Below, in pieces: positions 27,921-35,920 of a DNA stretch of 35,920 nucleotides. Under the pieces are notes generated by a model, which worked only from the letters and a program-made list of their open reading frames with translations, searched no databases and was not told the origin of the DNA. Source of the DNA: an uncultured beta proteobacterium (GTDB lineage Bacteria > Pseudomonadota > Gammaproteobacteria > Burkholderiales > Burkholderiaceae); NCBI GenBank assembly GCA_903837335.1, contig CAILUH010000006.1, positions 1 through 35,920 of the forward strand, in the 5' to 3' direction. How positions within the stretch are numbered: position 1 is the first letter of the stretch; each line of letters opens with the position of its first letter. The position numbers and the translations under genes were made by a program.

Positions 27921-28742
27921 ATGCCACTCATAGCAAAAAAAGAATATTTACAGATCAGCTTAGTTGGTTTGTGGATTTTTATTGCTAACGGAGTAAGTGC
28001 CGCCAGCGTACAAGAGCAAATGGATCAATCGCCAGAAGTGAAGGCAGCCATAATCGAGCTAGTATTGGCTAATCATATTTTGTACGATCAAAATGCAGTT
28101 GATGGTTATGGTCATATCAGTATTCGTAATCCAATTAATCCGAATACCTTCTTTTTGGCACGTAGTGTTGCTCCCTCTTTGGCACAGATTAGCGATGTCA
28201 TGGAATTTGATATGGATGGTAAGGCGTTAAACGGCGATACTCGTGTGGCTTATGGCGAGCGCTTTATTCATAGCGGCATTTTGCGTAATCGTCCAGATAT
28301 TAATTCAGTTGTGCATGGCCATGCCGCATCCATCTTGCCTTATGGGTTAACGCAAGGTAATTTAAAGCCTGTTTATCATATGAGCGCTTTTTTAGGTGAA
28401 GGAACACCGATTTTTGAAATTCGGGAGTTTGCGCAACCAAGCCCAGATACTGATATGTTTATTAGTAACCCTACTTTAGGTCAAGCACTAGCAAAGACGA
28501 TGGGCCAAAAGAATTTTGTGCTGATGCGCGGGCATGGTTATGCCGCCGCAGGAGAGTCGATACGTCAGGTTGTCTTTCGTTCGGTTTATGCGATTCAAAA
28601 TGCAACCATTCAAACAGAAGCAAGTAAGATGGGTAAGGTCCAATATTTAACGGCTGAAGAAGCAAAAAAATCTCAAGCAACTATTGAAAAAACAATCAAT
28701 CGTCCATGGGAATTATGGAGTTTACGGGTGGGTGGTAAGTAA
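27921..28742 (+). CDS. Class II aldolase/adducin family protein with predicted signal peptide
   Basis: 273 aa; N-terminal KKEYLQISLVGLWIFIANGVSAAS; aldolase motifs GYGHISIRNP, GERFIHSGILRNRPDINSVVHGHAASILPYG, VLMRGHGYAAAG. Confidence 0.9.
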   Translation: MPLIAKKEYLQISLVGLWIFIANGVSAASVQEQMDQSPEVKAAIIELVLANHILYDQNAVDGYGHISIRNPINPNTFFLARSVAPSLAQISDVMEFDMDGKALNGDTRVAYGERFIHSGILRNRPDINSVVHGHAASILPYGLTQGNLKPVYHMSAFLGEGTPIFEIREFAQPSPDTDMFISNPTLGQALAKTMGQKNFVLMRGHGYAAAGESIRQVVFRSVYAIQNATIQTEASKMGKVQYLTAEEAKKSQATIEKTINRPWELWSLRVGGK

Positions 28743-29440
28743 TGTCCTTGCAAGTATTAGCATTTGATGTTTTTGGAACCGTTGTCGATTGGCACGGTTC
28801 AATTACAGAAGAAGTTTCTCAAATGAATCTAAACGTTGATCCGTTGGCATTTGCCACTGCTTGGCGTGATGGCTATAAGCCTGCGATGGCGCGGGTGCGT
28901 TCAGGCGAGTTGCCCTGGACGCGTATCGACGATTTACACTTTATGATTCTTGAGCAAGTGCTGCTGCAGTTCGGTATCACCACATTAAGTGAAACGCAGA
29001 AAAGAGATCTCAATCGGGTATGGCATCGACTAGCTGCATGGCCTGATGCCGTTTTGGGTTTACAACAGCTCAAAAGTAAATACACTATTGTCACTTTATC
29101 GAATGGCAATTTAGGTTTATTGGCTGAGATGGCAAAAAATGCTGACTTACCCTGGGATTTGATTTTATCGGCCGAAGTATTTCGCCATTACAAACCTGAT
29201 CCAGAAACCTATTTGGGGGTAGCGGCTACCTTTGATATTGCCCCCGAGCAGGTAATGCTGGTAGCCACCCATAAAGACGATTTATTAGCGGCCCATAAAC
29301 TCGGTCTGAAAACAGCGTTTGTTGAGCGGCCCTTTGAGCATGGACCCAATCATTTGCGTCAAGATATGCAAGTAGAGACTTGGACTGATTTTCATGCTAA
29401 AGATTTTCTCGACTTAGCACGTCAACTTGGTGCGCACTAA
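28742..29440 (+). CDS. Haloacid dehalogenase type II / HAD-superfamily hydrolase
   Basis: 232 aa; FDVFGTVVDWHGSI, VTLSNGNLGLLAEMAK, EVFRHYKPDPETY, VATHKDDLLAAHKLGLKTAFVERP; ATG overlaps the upstream TAA (TAATG). Confidence 0.92.
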   Translation: MSLQVLAFDVFGTVVDWHGSITEEVSQMNLNVDPLAFATAWRDGYKPAMARVRSGELPWTRIDDLHFMILEQVLLQFGITTLSETQKRDLNRVWHRLAAWPDAVLGLQQLKSKYTIVTLSNGNLGLLAEMAKNADLPWDLILSAEVFRHYKPDPETYLGVAATFDIAPEQVMLVATHKDDLLAAHKLGLKTAFVERPFEHGPNHLRQDMQVETWTDFHAKDFLDLARQLGAH

Positions 29441-30479
29441 TTTCCCAGTGCAAAACCGTTTTCAATTGCTAGTCAATTTACTATTTAGTTTGGCATTTAG
29501 CCTTTTTAGTACCGTAAGTTACGCGCAAGCCAATGCCAATAAAAGTACTGTGGGTAGCAGCCCAATAACAGATACAGTAGTTTGGCCTAAAAAGCCGATT
29601 CATCTGGTCGTGAGCTTTACACCTGGGGGCGCACCGGATACTTTGGCTCGTATTTTGGCTGATAGTTGGCAGAAAACGCTGGGAGTAAGCGTCTTAGTTG
29701 AAAATCGTCCTGGTTTTGGCGGCAATATTGGTGCCGACTATGTAGCTAAGAGCGAGGCAGACGGCTATACCTTGTTAATTGGCACGGTTGGCATTCATGC
29801 AATTAACGGTGTGCTTTACGAGAAATTGAGCTATGATCCTAGCCGCGACTTTGCGCCGATTAGTTTTTTAGCTAGCACCCCTAATGTATTGGTGGTGAAT
29901 AAAAAATTAGCTGCTAATAACTTAAGCGAACTCATCACCCTAGCAAAAGCAGAGCCCAATCAACTGACTTTTGGTTCTTCGGGGTCAGGTACTTCGCTGC
30001 ACATGTCGGGCGAGCTATTAAAAGAAATGACCGGAATCCAAATTCGCCATATTCCCTATAAGGGACGAGCGCAATTTTTGCCCGACCTTGTTAGTGGGCG
30101 CATTAATATCGCCTTTGATAATTTGGCTTCGGCTTTGCCATTGATACAGGCAAATGAAATCCGCGCTATTGGCGTTACTTCAGTGCGACGCTCTGCAGCT
30201 GCACCCGATATTCCAACCATCGCCGAGCAAGGGCTGCCTGGATTTGAAGCAGTTTCTTGGTTTGCCTTAGTCGGCCCAATGGGTCTGCCTACTGTTGTAC
30301 AGAATCGACTAAGCCAACTTACTAAAGAAACTTTGCTCCAGCCCACCGTACAAACTAAATTAAGGGCTAGTGGTCTTGAGCCTGCGCCAAATAGCCCCGT
30401 GGAATTAGCGCGTTTTATTGATCAAGAACGGGAAAAATGGGCTGTAATTGTGAAAAAGTCGGGTGCCAAGGCCGATTAG
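29427..30479 (+). CDS. Bug/TctC family tripartite tricarboxylate transporter-type substrate-binding protein
   Basis: 350 aa; WPKKPIHLVVSFTPGGAPDTLARILADSWQKTLGVSVLVENRPGFGGNIGADYVAKSEADGYTLLIGTVGIHAINGVLYEKLSYDPSRDFAPIS. Exact start (TTG 29427 or GTG 29430) uncertain. Confidence 0.93.
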   Translation: MVRTNFPVQNRFQLLVNLLFSLAFSLFSTVSYAQANANKSTVGSSPITDTVVWPKKPIHLVVSFTPGGAPDTLARILADSWQKTLGVSVLVENRPGFGGNIGADYVAKSEADGYTLLIGTVGIHAINGVLYEKLSYDPSRDFAPISFLASTPNVLVVNKKLAANNLSELITLAKAEPNQLTFGSSGSGTSLHMSGELLKEMTGIQIRHIPYKGRAQFLPDLVSGRINIAFDNLASALPLIQANEIRAIGVTSVRRSAAAPDIPTIAEQGLPGFEAVSWFALVGPMGLPTVVQNRLSQLTKETLLQPTVQTKLRASGLEPAPNSPVELARFIDQEREKWAVIVKKSGAKAD

Positions 30480-30596
30480 GCTTATTTTTGGTGAGATTAA
30501 ATAAAGCGCTTTGTCAGCTTAGAATAGTTTCAGGCGTTAATAGCTGATCAGCATAGAATATCTACTGACGACCATTGCAGAACTTGTGGAGGGAAT

Positions 30597-31121
30597 ATGC
30601 AAAAAATGATAGAACCTAATTTAACCCAAGCTGAATTTTATCCGCACCCCTTTTTTGGGAAAACAGCCATTATTATTTTGGCAGTTCTATTCGGATTTAT
30701 TGGTTTATCTCACACTAGTCATGCCCAGGCTGGAGCTCATGGTGGTTGGCGGGGCGGGAACGGTAGCGGAGCTGTATGGAATGTTGGCTGGCGCGGAGGA
30801 CCCGCTTACGGTTATGGTGGTGGATATCGTTATGGCTATGGTGGTGGATATCGTTACGGTTATGGTTGGGGCTACCCCTATGCGGTTGCCCCCATTGTTG
30901 TCGGTGCCGGATTTTATGGTGCGCCTGCTTATCCCTATGCCGCTCCATTAGTATATGCACCTCCCGAGCCAATGGTTATGGTTTCTCAACCTCAGCCGAA
31001 CGTTTGGTATTACTGCGCATCGAGTAAAGCCTATTTCCCCTATGTACAGAGTTGTGCAACTGATTGGCAGGTTCTGCCGGCTATGCCGCCCTCTAGTGCA
31101 CATGAAGTAAAGCCGCAATAA
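30597..31121 (+). CDS. Gly/Tyr-rich exported protein, function unknown
   Basis: 174 aa; hydrophobic signal IIILAVLFGFIGLSHTSHAQA, then YGGGYRYGYGGGYRYGYGWGYPYA and a Cys-containing tail WYYCASSKAYFPYVQSCATDWQVLPAMPP seen in many Burkholderiales envelope proteins. Confidence 0.8.
   Translation: MQKMIEPNLTQAEFYPHPFFGKTAIIILAVLFGFIGLSHTSHAQAGAHGGWRGGNGSGAVWNVGWRGGPAYGYGGGYRYGYGGGYRYGYGWGYPYAVAPIVVGAGFYGAPAYPYAAPLVYAPPEPMVMVSQPQPNVWYYCASSKAYFPYVQSCATDWQVLPAMPPSSAHEVKPQ
30807..30878 (+). repeat. 24-bp coding tandem repeat (two near-identical copies plus one degenerate)
   Basis: TACGGTTATGGTGGTGGATATCGT / TATGGCTATGGTGGTGGATATCGT / TACGGTTATGGTTGGGGCTACCCC. Confidence 0.85.
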
Positions 31122-31152
31122 AATCCATTCTTTATTTAATAAAAGGGTTTTG

Positions 31153-31596
31153 ATGAAACGCCTTATTTGCATCACTTTTGGCATAGCCACTACTGTAGTT
31201 GGCTTTACTGCTTGTACTTCTGCGCCAACTGGCCCTACGGTAGCAGTCATGCCAAGAGCAGGTAAGCCTTTTGATGTCTTTCAGAAAGAAGATCAAGAAT
31301 GCAAACAATACGCTACTACCTCTACCGTAGATACTTCCAATGCGGCTTTGAAAGAGGGCGCAACTAGCGCGGCGGTTGGTGCTGCGTTAGGCGCCGTCGC
31401 TGGTGCTGTCATCCAAGGAGGTAATCATCAAAATGTGGGTACAGGTGCCGGCGTAGGGCTATTGGGCGGTGCGGCAATGGGTGCGGCAAACGCAGCAGGC
31501 AAACAAAATCAATCACAAACTCAATACAATATTGCTTATCAGCAATGTATGTATGCCAAGGGCAATCAAATACCAAGCTTTCCAACGCAGCGCTAG
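31153..31596 (+). CDS. Glycine-zipper family putative lipoprotein
   Basis: Start ATG 31153; MKRLICITFGIATTVVGFTACTSAPTG (lipobox-like FTAC), glycine-zipper GAALGAVAGAVIQGG...GTGAGVGLLGGAAMGAANAAG. Confidence 0.82.
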   Translation: MKRLICITFGIATTVVGFTACTSAPTGPTVAVMPRAGKPFDVFQKEDQECKQYATTSTVDTSNAALKEGATSAAVGAALGAVAGAVIQGGNHQNVGTGAGVGLLGGAAMGAANAAGKQNQSQTQYNIAYQQCMYAKGNQIPSFPTQR

Positions 31597-31626
31597 AAAC
31601 GTGCAATGACGATAATTTTTATTGAC

Positions 31627-33018
31627 TTAAGTTACAACTACTGGACGCGTTAACTCAAACCGTTCGGCAGTCCTTCTAAATAAATAGAGTAAAAGTATGG
31701 CTGCTAAGCCAAGGCTAATGCTGTTAGCCAACCAAAATCCACTTGCGCCTTGCATCGACAAGGGAATGCTGCCAGTCAAGTTAAATCCCAAAATATAGCC
31801 GCCACCCAAGCCCACGCCCCAGAGCGATATCGCGTAAATTATCATCGGTAAAAATGCAATACGATAGGCGCGCAAGATAAATGCCGCAGTAACTTGTAAA
31901 GAATCGAAGATTTGATACAAGGCAATGAATAAGAACAAGGGAATTGCAAATTGTTTCACGGCTTCTGGTGGGCTGTACAAATCTAGTAAAAACATACGCA
32001 GAAACCAGACTGCAATTCCAATCACAATACATAATAAGGTAGTAAAGGTAACGGCAGACCAGCCAATTTCTTCGGCGCGATCTTGGCGATTTGCGCCAAT
32101 CGATTGTGAGACGAGTGTCATCGTGGCAATGGAGAGTGAGAGCGGAACCATATAAATAACGGTACCAAGATTAGCCACAATTTGATGGCCCGCTAATGCA
32201 GTGACGCCAAACCGAGCAATAAATAAAGACATGAACGTAAAAGAAGTTACCTCAATGAGATAACTAAAACCAATTGGCGCGCCTAATTTTAAGATCACCC
32301 AAATTCGCTGTAGATTAGGCCAGCTGAATTGTTTAAAGATAGCAAAAGATTGATAAAACCGACCATTCCAGACAATGATTAAGGTGACCAATAGCCATAA
32401 CCAAGTCACAATAACGGTAGCCACTGCGCAGCCTGGCCCACCCATCGCCTCGATACCAAAGCCACCATATATAAATAAAGCATTTAAAGGAAGCTTTAAG
32501 GCTAGCCCAGCAAGTTGTACCGCAGTAATGACTGCCGGTCGTGAGACAGCGTTATGTAGCCCCATTAAAACCCGCATGCCTAAACTTGCTGGCAGGCCAA
32601 TAGCCAAGATCGATAAATACAAATTTGCTTTAGCATGAATTTCTGCGCTAGCTTGGGCAAGGTCTAAGAGGTGATCGGCGTTCAGTAAAACCAGACAGCC
32701 CAATATGGATAGACCAATAGCCAGCCAAGTGGCTTGTCTTACTTCTTCGCCAATTTCATTGAGTCTTTTGGCGCCAAAAAGTTGGCCTGCAATTGGCGCC
32801 AAGGCAGAAACAATGCCGGTTAAGCCAACGTAAATACTAATGAAGATGGCTGAGGCCATCGCTAGGGCTGCTAAATCTTCAGCCGAATAGCGAGCAGTCA
32901 TGGCAGTATCAAGAACTCCAAAAGCGATGACAGCAAGCTGACCAACTAAAATAGGCGTGGCTAACTTTAAAATAGCAGGGACATCTTCGCGCAAACGCGC
33001 TAATTTAAAATGCATCAT
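31627..33018 (-). CDS. MATE family efflux transporter (NorM-like)
   Basis: 463 aa; ILKLATPILVGQLAVIAFGVLDTAMTARYSAEDLAALAMASAIFISIYVGLTGIVSALAPIAGQLFGAKR. Confidence 0.95.
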   Translation of the reverse strand: MMHFKLARLREDVPAILKLATPILVGQLAVIAFGVLDTAMTARYSAEDLAALAMASAIFISIYVGLTGIVSALAPIAGQLFGAKRLNEIGEEVRQATWLAIGLSILGCLVLLNADHLLDLAQASAEIHAKANLYLSILAIGLPASLGMRVLMGLHNAVSRPAVITAVQLAGLALKLPLNALFIYGGFGIEAMGGPGCAVATVIVTWLWLLVTLIIVWNGRFYQSFAIFKQFSWPNLQRIWVILKLGAPIGFSYLIEVTSFTFMSLFIARFGVTALAGHQIVANLGTVIYMVPLSLSIATMTLVSQSIGANRQDRAEEIGWSAVTFTTLLCIVIGIAVWFLRMFLLDLYSPPEAVKQFAIPLFLFIALYQIFDSLQVTAAFILRAYRIAFLPMIIYAISLWGVGLGGGYILGFNLTGSIPLSMQGASGFWLANSISLGLAAILLLYLFRRTAERFELTRPVVVT

Positions 33019-33036
33019 CTGCAGTGTCCGCGCGCT

Positions 33037-34755
33037 CTACTGCAATTGTTCTTGATAGAGTCGTAACCGTTCATCGCGGTCAGCTGCGCGACGGTCTTCC
33101 CAAAGTAAAGTTAACTTTTCTCGATTTAAGTGTCCCAAACCTTGAACCTCATTAGGGTTGTGGGTAAGTAGCCAAGGGCAATTGAGGTCATCGCGTAAGG
33201 GTAGGCTAGTGAAATAATCAAACGAAGCCAATTGTGAGTACCCTAAATGCGTGGTGTCGATGCAATAGGCCTCTTTGGGAACGGCTTGAGTTAATCGGTT
33301 GGCAACGTATTGGTAGGTCTTAGCGTAGTTAATGGTGGGCAACCAGAGGGTCATTAATAAAACCCACATGAGGGTAGTACCTGAAGCAGAGATAATTAAA
33401 CAACGCCAAATGACTTTAGGGGCGCGCGAGGTGCGCCAGCGAATAACTAAAGCCCACAGCGAAGTGATGATGATGGCAGCAATAAACGTCGTTAAATTAA
33501 ATTCGGCTTGAAAACCCGGAATGTAACGTCCAACATTGCTTGCCGTACTTGCAGGAAAGCCAGTAATTTTGGCAAACCAAATGAGCCAAATCATGAAGCC
33601 AATTACAGTAAAGCTGAGCATGGCAAACCAATCGATAAAGCTGATGAGGTTACGTTTTAGAATGGGTAAGCTAAAAACGGCTAATACGGATAGCGGTGGA
33701 ATCAAAATAATTAAATCATGATCATTTGCTTCGGTGCGAAATAAGTTGTATAGCAGCCCACCGAGCGCAATACCCAAGGGAATGCAGATATGGGGTGCGC
33801 GCCATGCCCCAGCTTTTTTCTGCCGTACCCAATGCACTAATGCAATGAGTGCTAAAGGCCAAACTGGCCATGCATAGAGCCAAAAATTAATACTTAAAAA
33901 ACTGAGCGATTTATATGAGGGATAAGCTTGCATGAGCGGCCAATTCAGCCAGCCTTCGAGTGCATTGGCTTGTTGCACAGCGCTAAGATCGAAATAGAGC
34001 CAGAGCAAAGGCCAGAATATAAGGCCAATAAATCCTAAGGCAATCGATGTAATCGACCAACGAAAGCGGAGGCGAGTATTGCTTGCGGCAACTGCGCTAG
34101 CAGTGCCAATGGCTAATAAAGCCGCCATGATTAAATTGCCTGAGAGAATCACGACGCCAAGCCCAAGGCCTGTCCAGATACCCCCTTGCCATGGTTTGTC
34201 TAAACCACGAATGGTGCCGTAGAGGATGAGACTAACACCCATGAGTTGCGCCATCATTGGCGTAGTTTCATGGGCTTGCTGGGCAATACCGACACAGGCT
34301 AAAAAAATAAGGAGCGCACCGTCAGCCAAGGTCATGCCATATTCTTTTGGATTGGGTTGACCGCCGAGTGCAAAACGCATTGGCTGCACTTCGGGACGTC
34401 GACCGAGCAAATAGCTGGCATACCAAATTGCTAATGCAGCCGCAAAAAAACATAGTGCTGAATAAATACGAGTTGCATTGGCCAAACCCACTAATGGCCC
34501 AATCCAATCCATGAGCAGGGCGCCAAACCAGTAGGGTAGAGGGGCACCCATCGAGGCATCACGACCTGCCAAATGGGGAACCAGCCAATCTTGCAGGCCA
34601 CCTTGATGTAAAGTCCACATCACGCCAAAACCAATAGCGTCTTCGTTCTTCCAGGGATCGCGCTCAAAAAGACCAGCTAAGCCGTACACTAAAGTCAGAG
34701 AAAAAATAATGACTCGTGGTATCGAAGCGGTAGCGGCGGCAGTAAGTTTGACCAT
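33037..34755 (-). CDS. Glycosyltransferase family 39-like membrane protein (ArnT/PMT-like)
   Basis: 572 aa, multi-TM; LAGLFERDPWKNEDAIGFGVMWTLHQGG...LAGRDASMGAPLPYWFGALLMDWIGPLVGLANATRIYSALC resembles ArnT-like N-terminal regions. Confidence 0.75.
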   Translation of the reverse strand: MVKLTAAATASIPRVIIFSLTLVYGLAGLFERDPWKNEDAIGFGVMWTLHQGGLQDWLVPHLAGRDASMGAPLPYWFGALLMDWIGPLVGLANATRIYSALCFFAAALAIWYASYLLGRRPEVQPMRFALGGQPNPKEYGMTLADGALLIFLACVGIAQQAHETTPMMAQLMGVSLILYGTIRGLDKPWQGGIWTGLGLGVVILSGNLIMAALLAIGTASAVAASNTRLRFRWSITSIALGFIGLIFWPLLWLYFDLSAVQQANALEGWLNWPLMQAYPSYKSLSFLSINFWLYAWPVWPLALIALVHWVRQKKAGAWRAPHICIPLGIALGGLLYNLFRTEANDHDLIILIPPLSVLAVFSLPILKRNLISFIDWFAMLSFTVIGFMIWLIWFAKITGFPASTASNVGRYIPGFQAEFNLTTFIAAIIITSLWALVIRWRTSRAPKVIWRCLIISASGTTLMWVLLMTLWLPTINYAKTYQYVANRLTQAVPKEAYCIDTTHLGYSQLASFDYFTSLPLRDDLNCPWLLTHNPNEVQGLGHLNREKLTLLWEDRRAADRDERLRLYQEQLQ

Positions 34756-34835
34756 CAGTTACACAATTTTAAATATTTTCAGTTTTCAGTTTTAATAGCA
34801 AGCACTTTTATAGCCATTACTCTATGCATACCAAT

Positions 34836-34863
34836 AAAAAAGGCAGCACAGGCTGCCTTTTTT
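34836..34863 (-). terminator. Rho-independent terminator downstream of rpmE2 (symmetrical)
   Basis: AAAAAAGGCAGC-ACAG-GCTGCCTTTTTT. Confidence 0.9.
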
Positions 34864-34899
34864 CTACCGCGGGGGATGTGCTGCTTACCCCCAGCAAAA

Positions 34900-35265
34900 T
34901 TATGCGGGTTTTTTAGCGGCAGCTTTTTTAGCCACTGGTTTTTCAGTTGCTTTTGCTTCTTTAGCGGCAGCTTTCTTTTCAGCGGTTTTGGCAGCGCCAT
35001 CACCGGTGGCTTTAGCCACTGCTTTGCTACCAAATTTCTGACGGAATTTCTCAACGCGTCCAGCCGTATCCATAATTTTTTGGGTACCAGTGTAGAAGGG
35101 GTGAGATTCAGATGAGGTTTCAACTTTAGCCAAGGGATACTCTTGGCCGTCTTCCCATTTAATCTTTTCTTTGGTCACAATGGTAGAGCGGGTTTTAAAG
35201 CTAAAGTTATTCGAGACGTCGACAAAGACGACTTCGCGGTAATCGGGGTGAATGCCAGGTTTCAT
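34900..35265 (-). CDS. rpmE2: Type B 50S ribosomal protein L31 with Ala/Lys-rich C-terminal extension
   Basis: 121 aa; [30 protein letters not shown]...[37 protein letters not shown]; no Cys, hence the non-zinc type; adjacent to rho. Confidence 0.95.
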   Translation of the reverse strand: MKPGIHPDYREVVFVDVSNNFSFKTRSTIVTKEKIKWEDGQEYPLAKVETSSESHPFYTGTQKIMDTAGRVEKFRQKFGSKAVAKATGDGAAKTAEKKAAAKEAKATEKPVAKKAAAKKPA

Positions 35266-35419
35266 ATTAAGTCCTTTAGCGGGTAGCCGTTTCAGCCCTT
35301 AATTTCAGCCTAAAAAGGCGGAAGAGGGGGAAATACTTGTCCAGGTTTTATTGGGAAAGAAAATTATGCCATGAAATCAATGGGAAAGGCGAACTTTAGC
35401 CTTTTTCAGGCCAGAGTAC

Positions 35420-35920
35420 TTAGCCGCCGCGCCGCATTAAATCAAAGAATTCCGCGTTATTTTTAGTCGATTTGAGCTTATCGACGATAAAGTTCATGGC
35501 TTCAATATCGTCCATATCGGCCAATAATTTGCGTAAAACCCAGATTTTTTGCAGGTTTTCCGCCTTAACCAGCAGCTCTTCACGGCGGGTACCGGATTTA
35601 TTGAGATTAATGGCAGGATAGACGCGGCGTTCAGCTAACCGACGCTCAAGGTGGACTTCCATGTTGCCTGTGCCTTTAAATTCCTCATAAATCAGGTCAT
35701 CCATACGGCTGCCTGTTTCTATTAAGGCAGTAGCAATAATCGTAAGCGAACCGCCTTCTTCAATATTTCGGGCGGCACCGAAAAAGCGTTTTGGGCGTTG
35801 CAAGGCATTCGCATCAACTCCACCGGAGAGCACCTTGCCAGAGGAAGGAACCACGGTGTTATAGGCGCGCGCTAAACGGGTAATCGAATCCAGCAAGATG
35901 ATGACATCTTTGCCCATCTC
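35420..35920 (-). CDS. rho: Transcription termination factor Rho, C-terminal part, truncated at the right edge
   Basis: [102 protein letters not shown]. Confidence 0.98.
   Translation of the reverse strand, partial: EMGKDVIILLDSITRLARAYNTVVPSSGKVLSGGVDANALQRPKRFFGAARNIEEGGSLTIIATALIETGSRMDDLIYEEFKGTGNMEVHLERRLAERRVYPAINLNKSGTRREELLVKAENLQKIWVLRKLLADMDDIEAMNFIVDKLKSTKNNAEFFDLMRRGG

Noticed and set aside
30807-30878. Short repeats that could suggest a CRISPR-like array
   Set aside because: The repeats are contiguous, in frame and encode a Gly/Tyr motif; no spacers or cas genes.
34876-35123. ORFs in alternative frames over the L31 tail (for example 34876..35115 + and 34779..35123 -)
   Set aside because: Low-complexity Ala/Lys codons keep alternative frames open; the L31 frame explains the region.

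Overview
This is a roughly 36 kb chromosomal window from what looks like a betaproteobacterium. Gene content and protein style suggest Burkholderiaceae, possibly Polynucleobacter-like, but that is inference only. Both edges cut genes: a LivH-type permease on the left and rho on the right. I see no phage, IS element, CRISPR array, tRNA or rRNA. The main blocks are: (1) a divergent catabolic locus at about 1-9.8 kb, with TetR -> VOC -> FAD monooxygenase -> branched-chain-type ABC transporter on the minus strand and a CoxG/M/S/L-like molybdenum hydroxylase plus an SDR on the plus strand, separated by a promoter region with inverted repeats; (2) an HMG-CoA-lyase-like protein, a PuuD-like membrane protein, a rubredoxin/reductase pair and an old-yellow enzyme; (3) a nitrobindin-like protein, an exported metal-dependent hydrolase, TcuB without adjacent TcuA, a RutE-like reductase and an HI0933-type flavoprotein; (4) a MacAB-like efflux system; (5) an OprB-like porin divergent from feoAB across two Fur-box-like sites; (6) an exported class II aldolase / HAD / Bug-SBP cassette; (7) cell-envelope small proteins, MATE, an ArnT-like protein, rpmE2 and rho. 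The most interesting items are the divergent molybdenum hydroxylase/monooxygenase locus, the Fur-flanked porin-feoAB unit, and the aldolase-HAD-Bug cassette. All family assignments come from reading motifs by eye; no searches were run.
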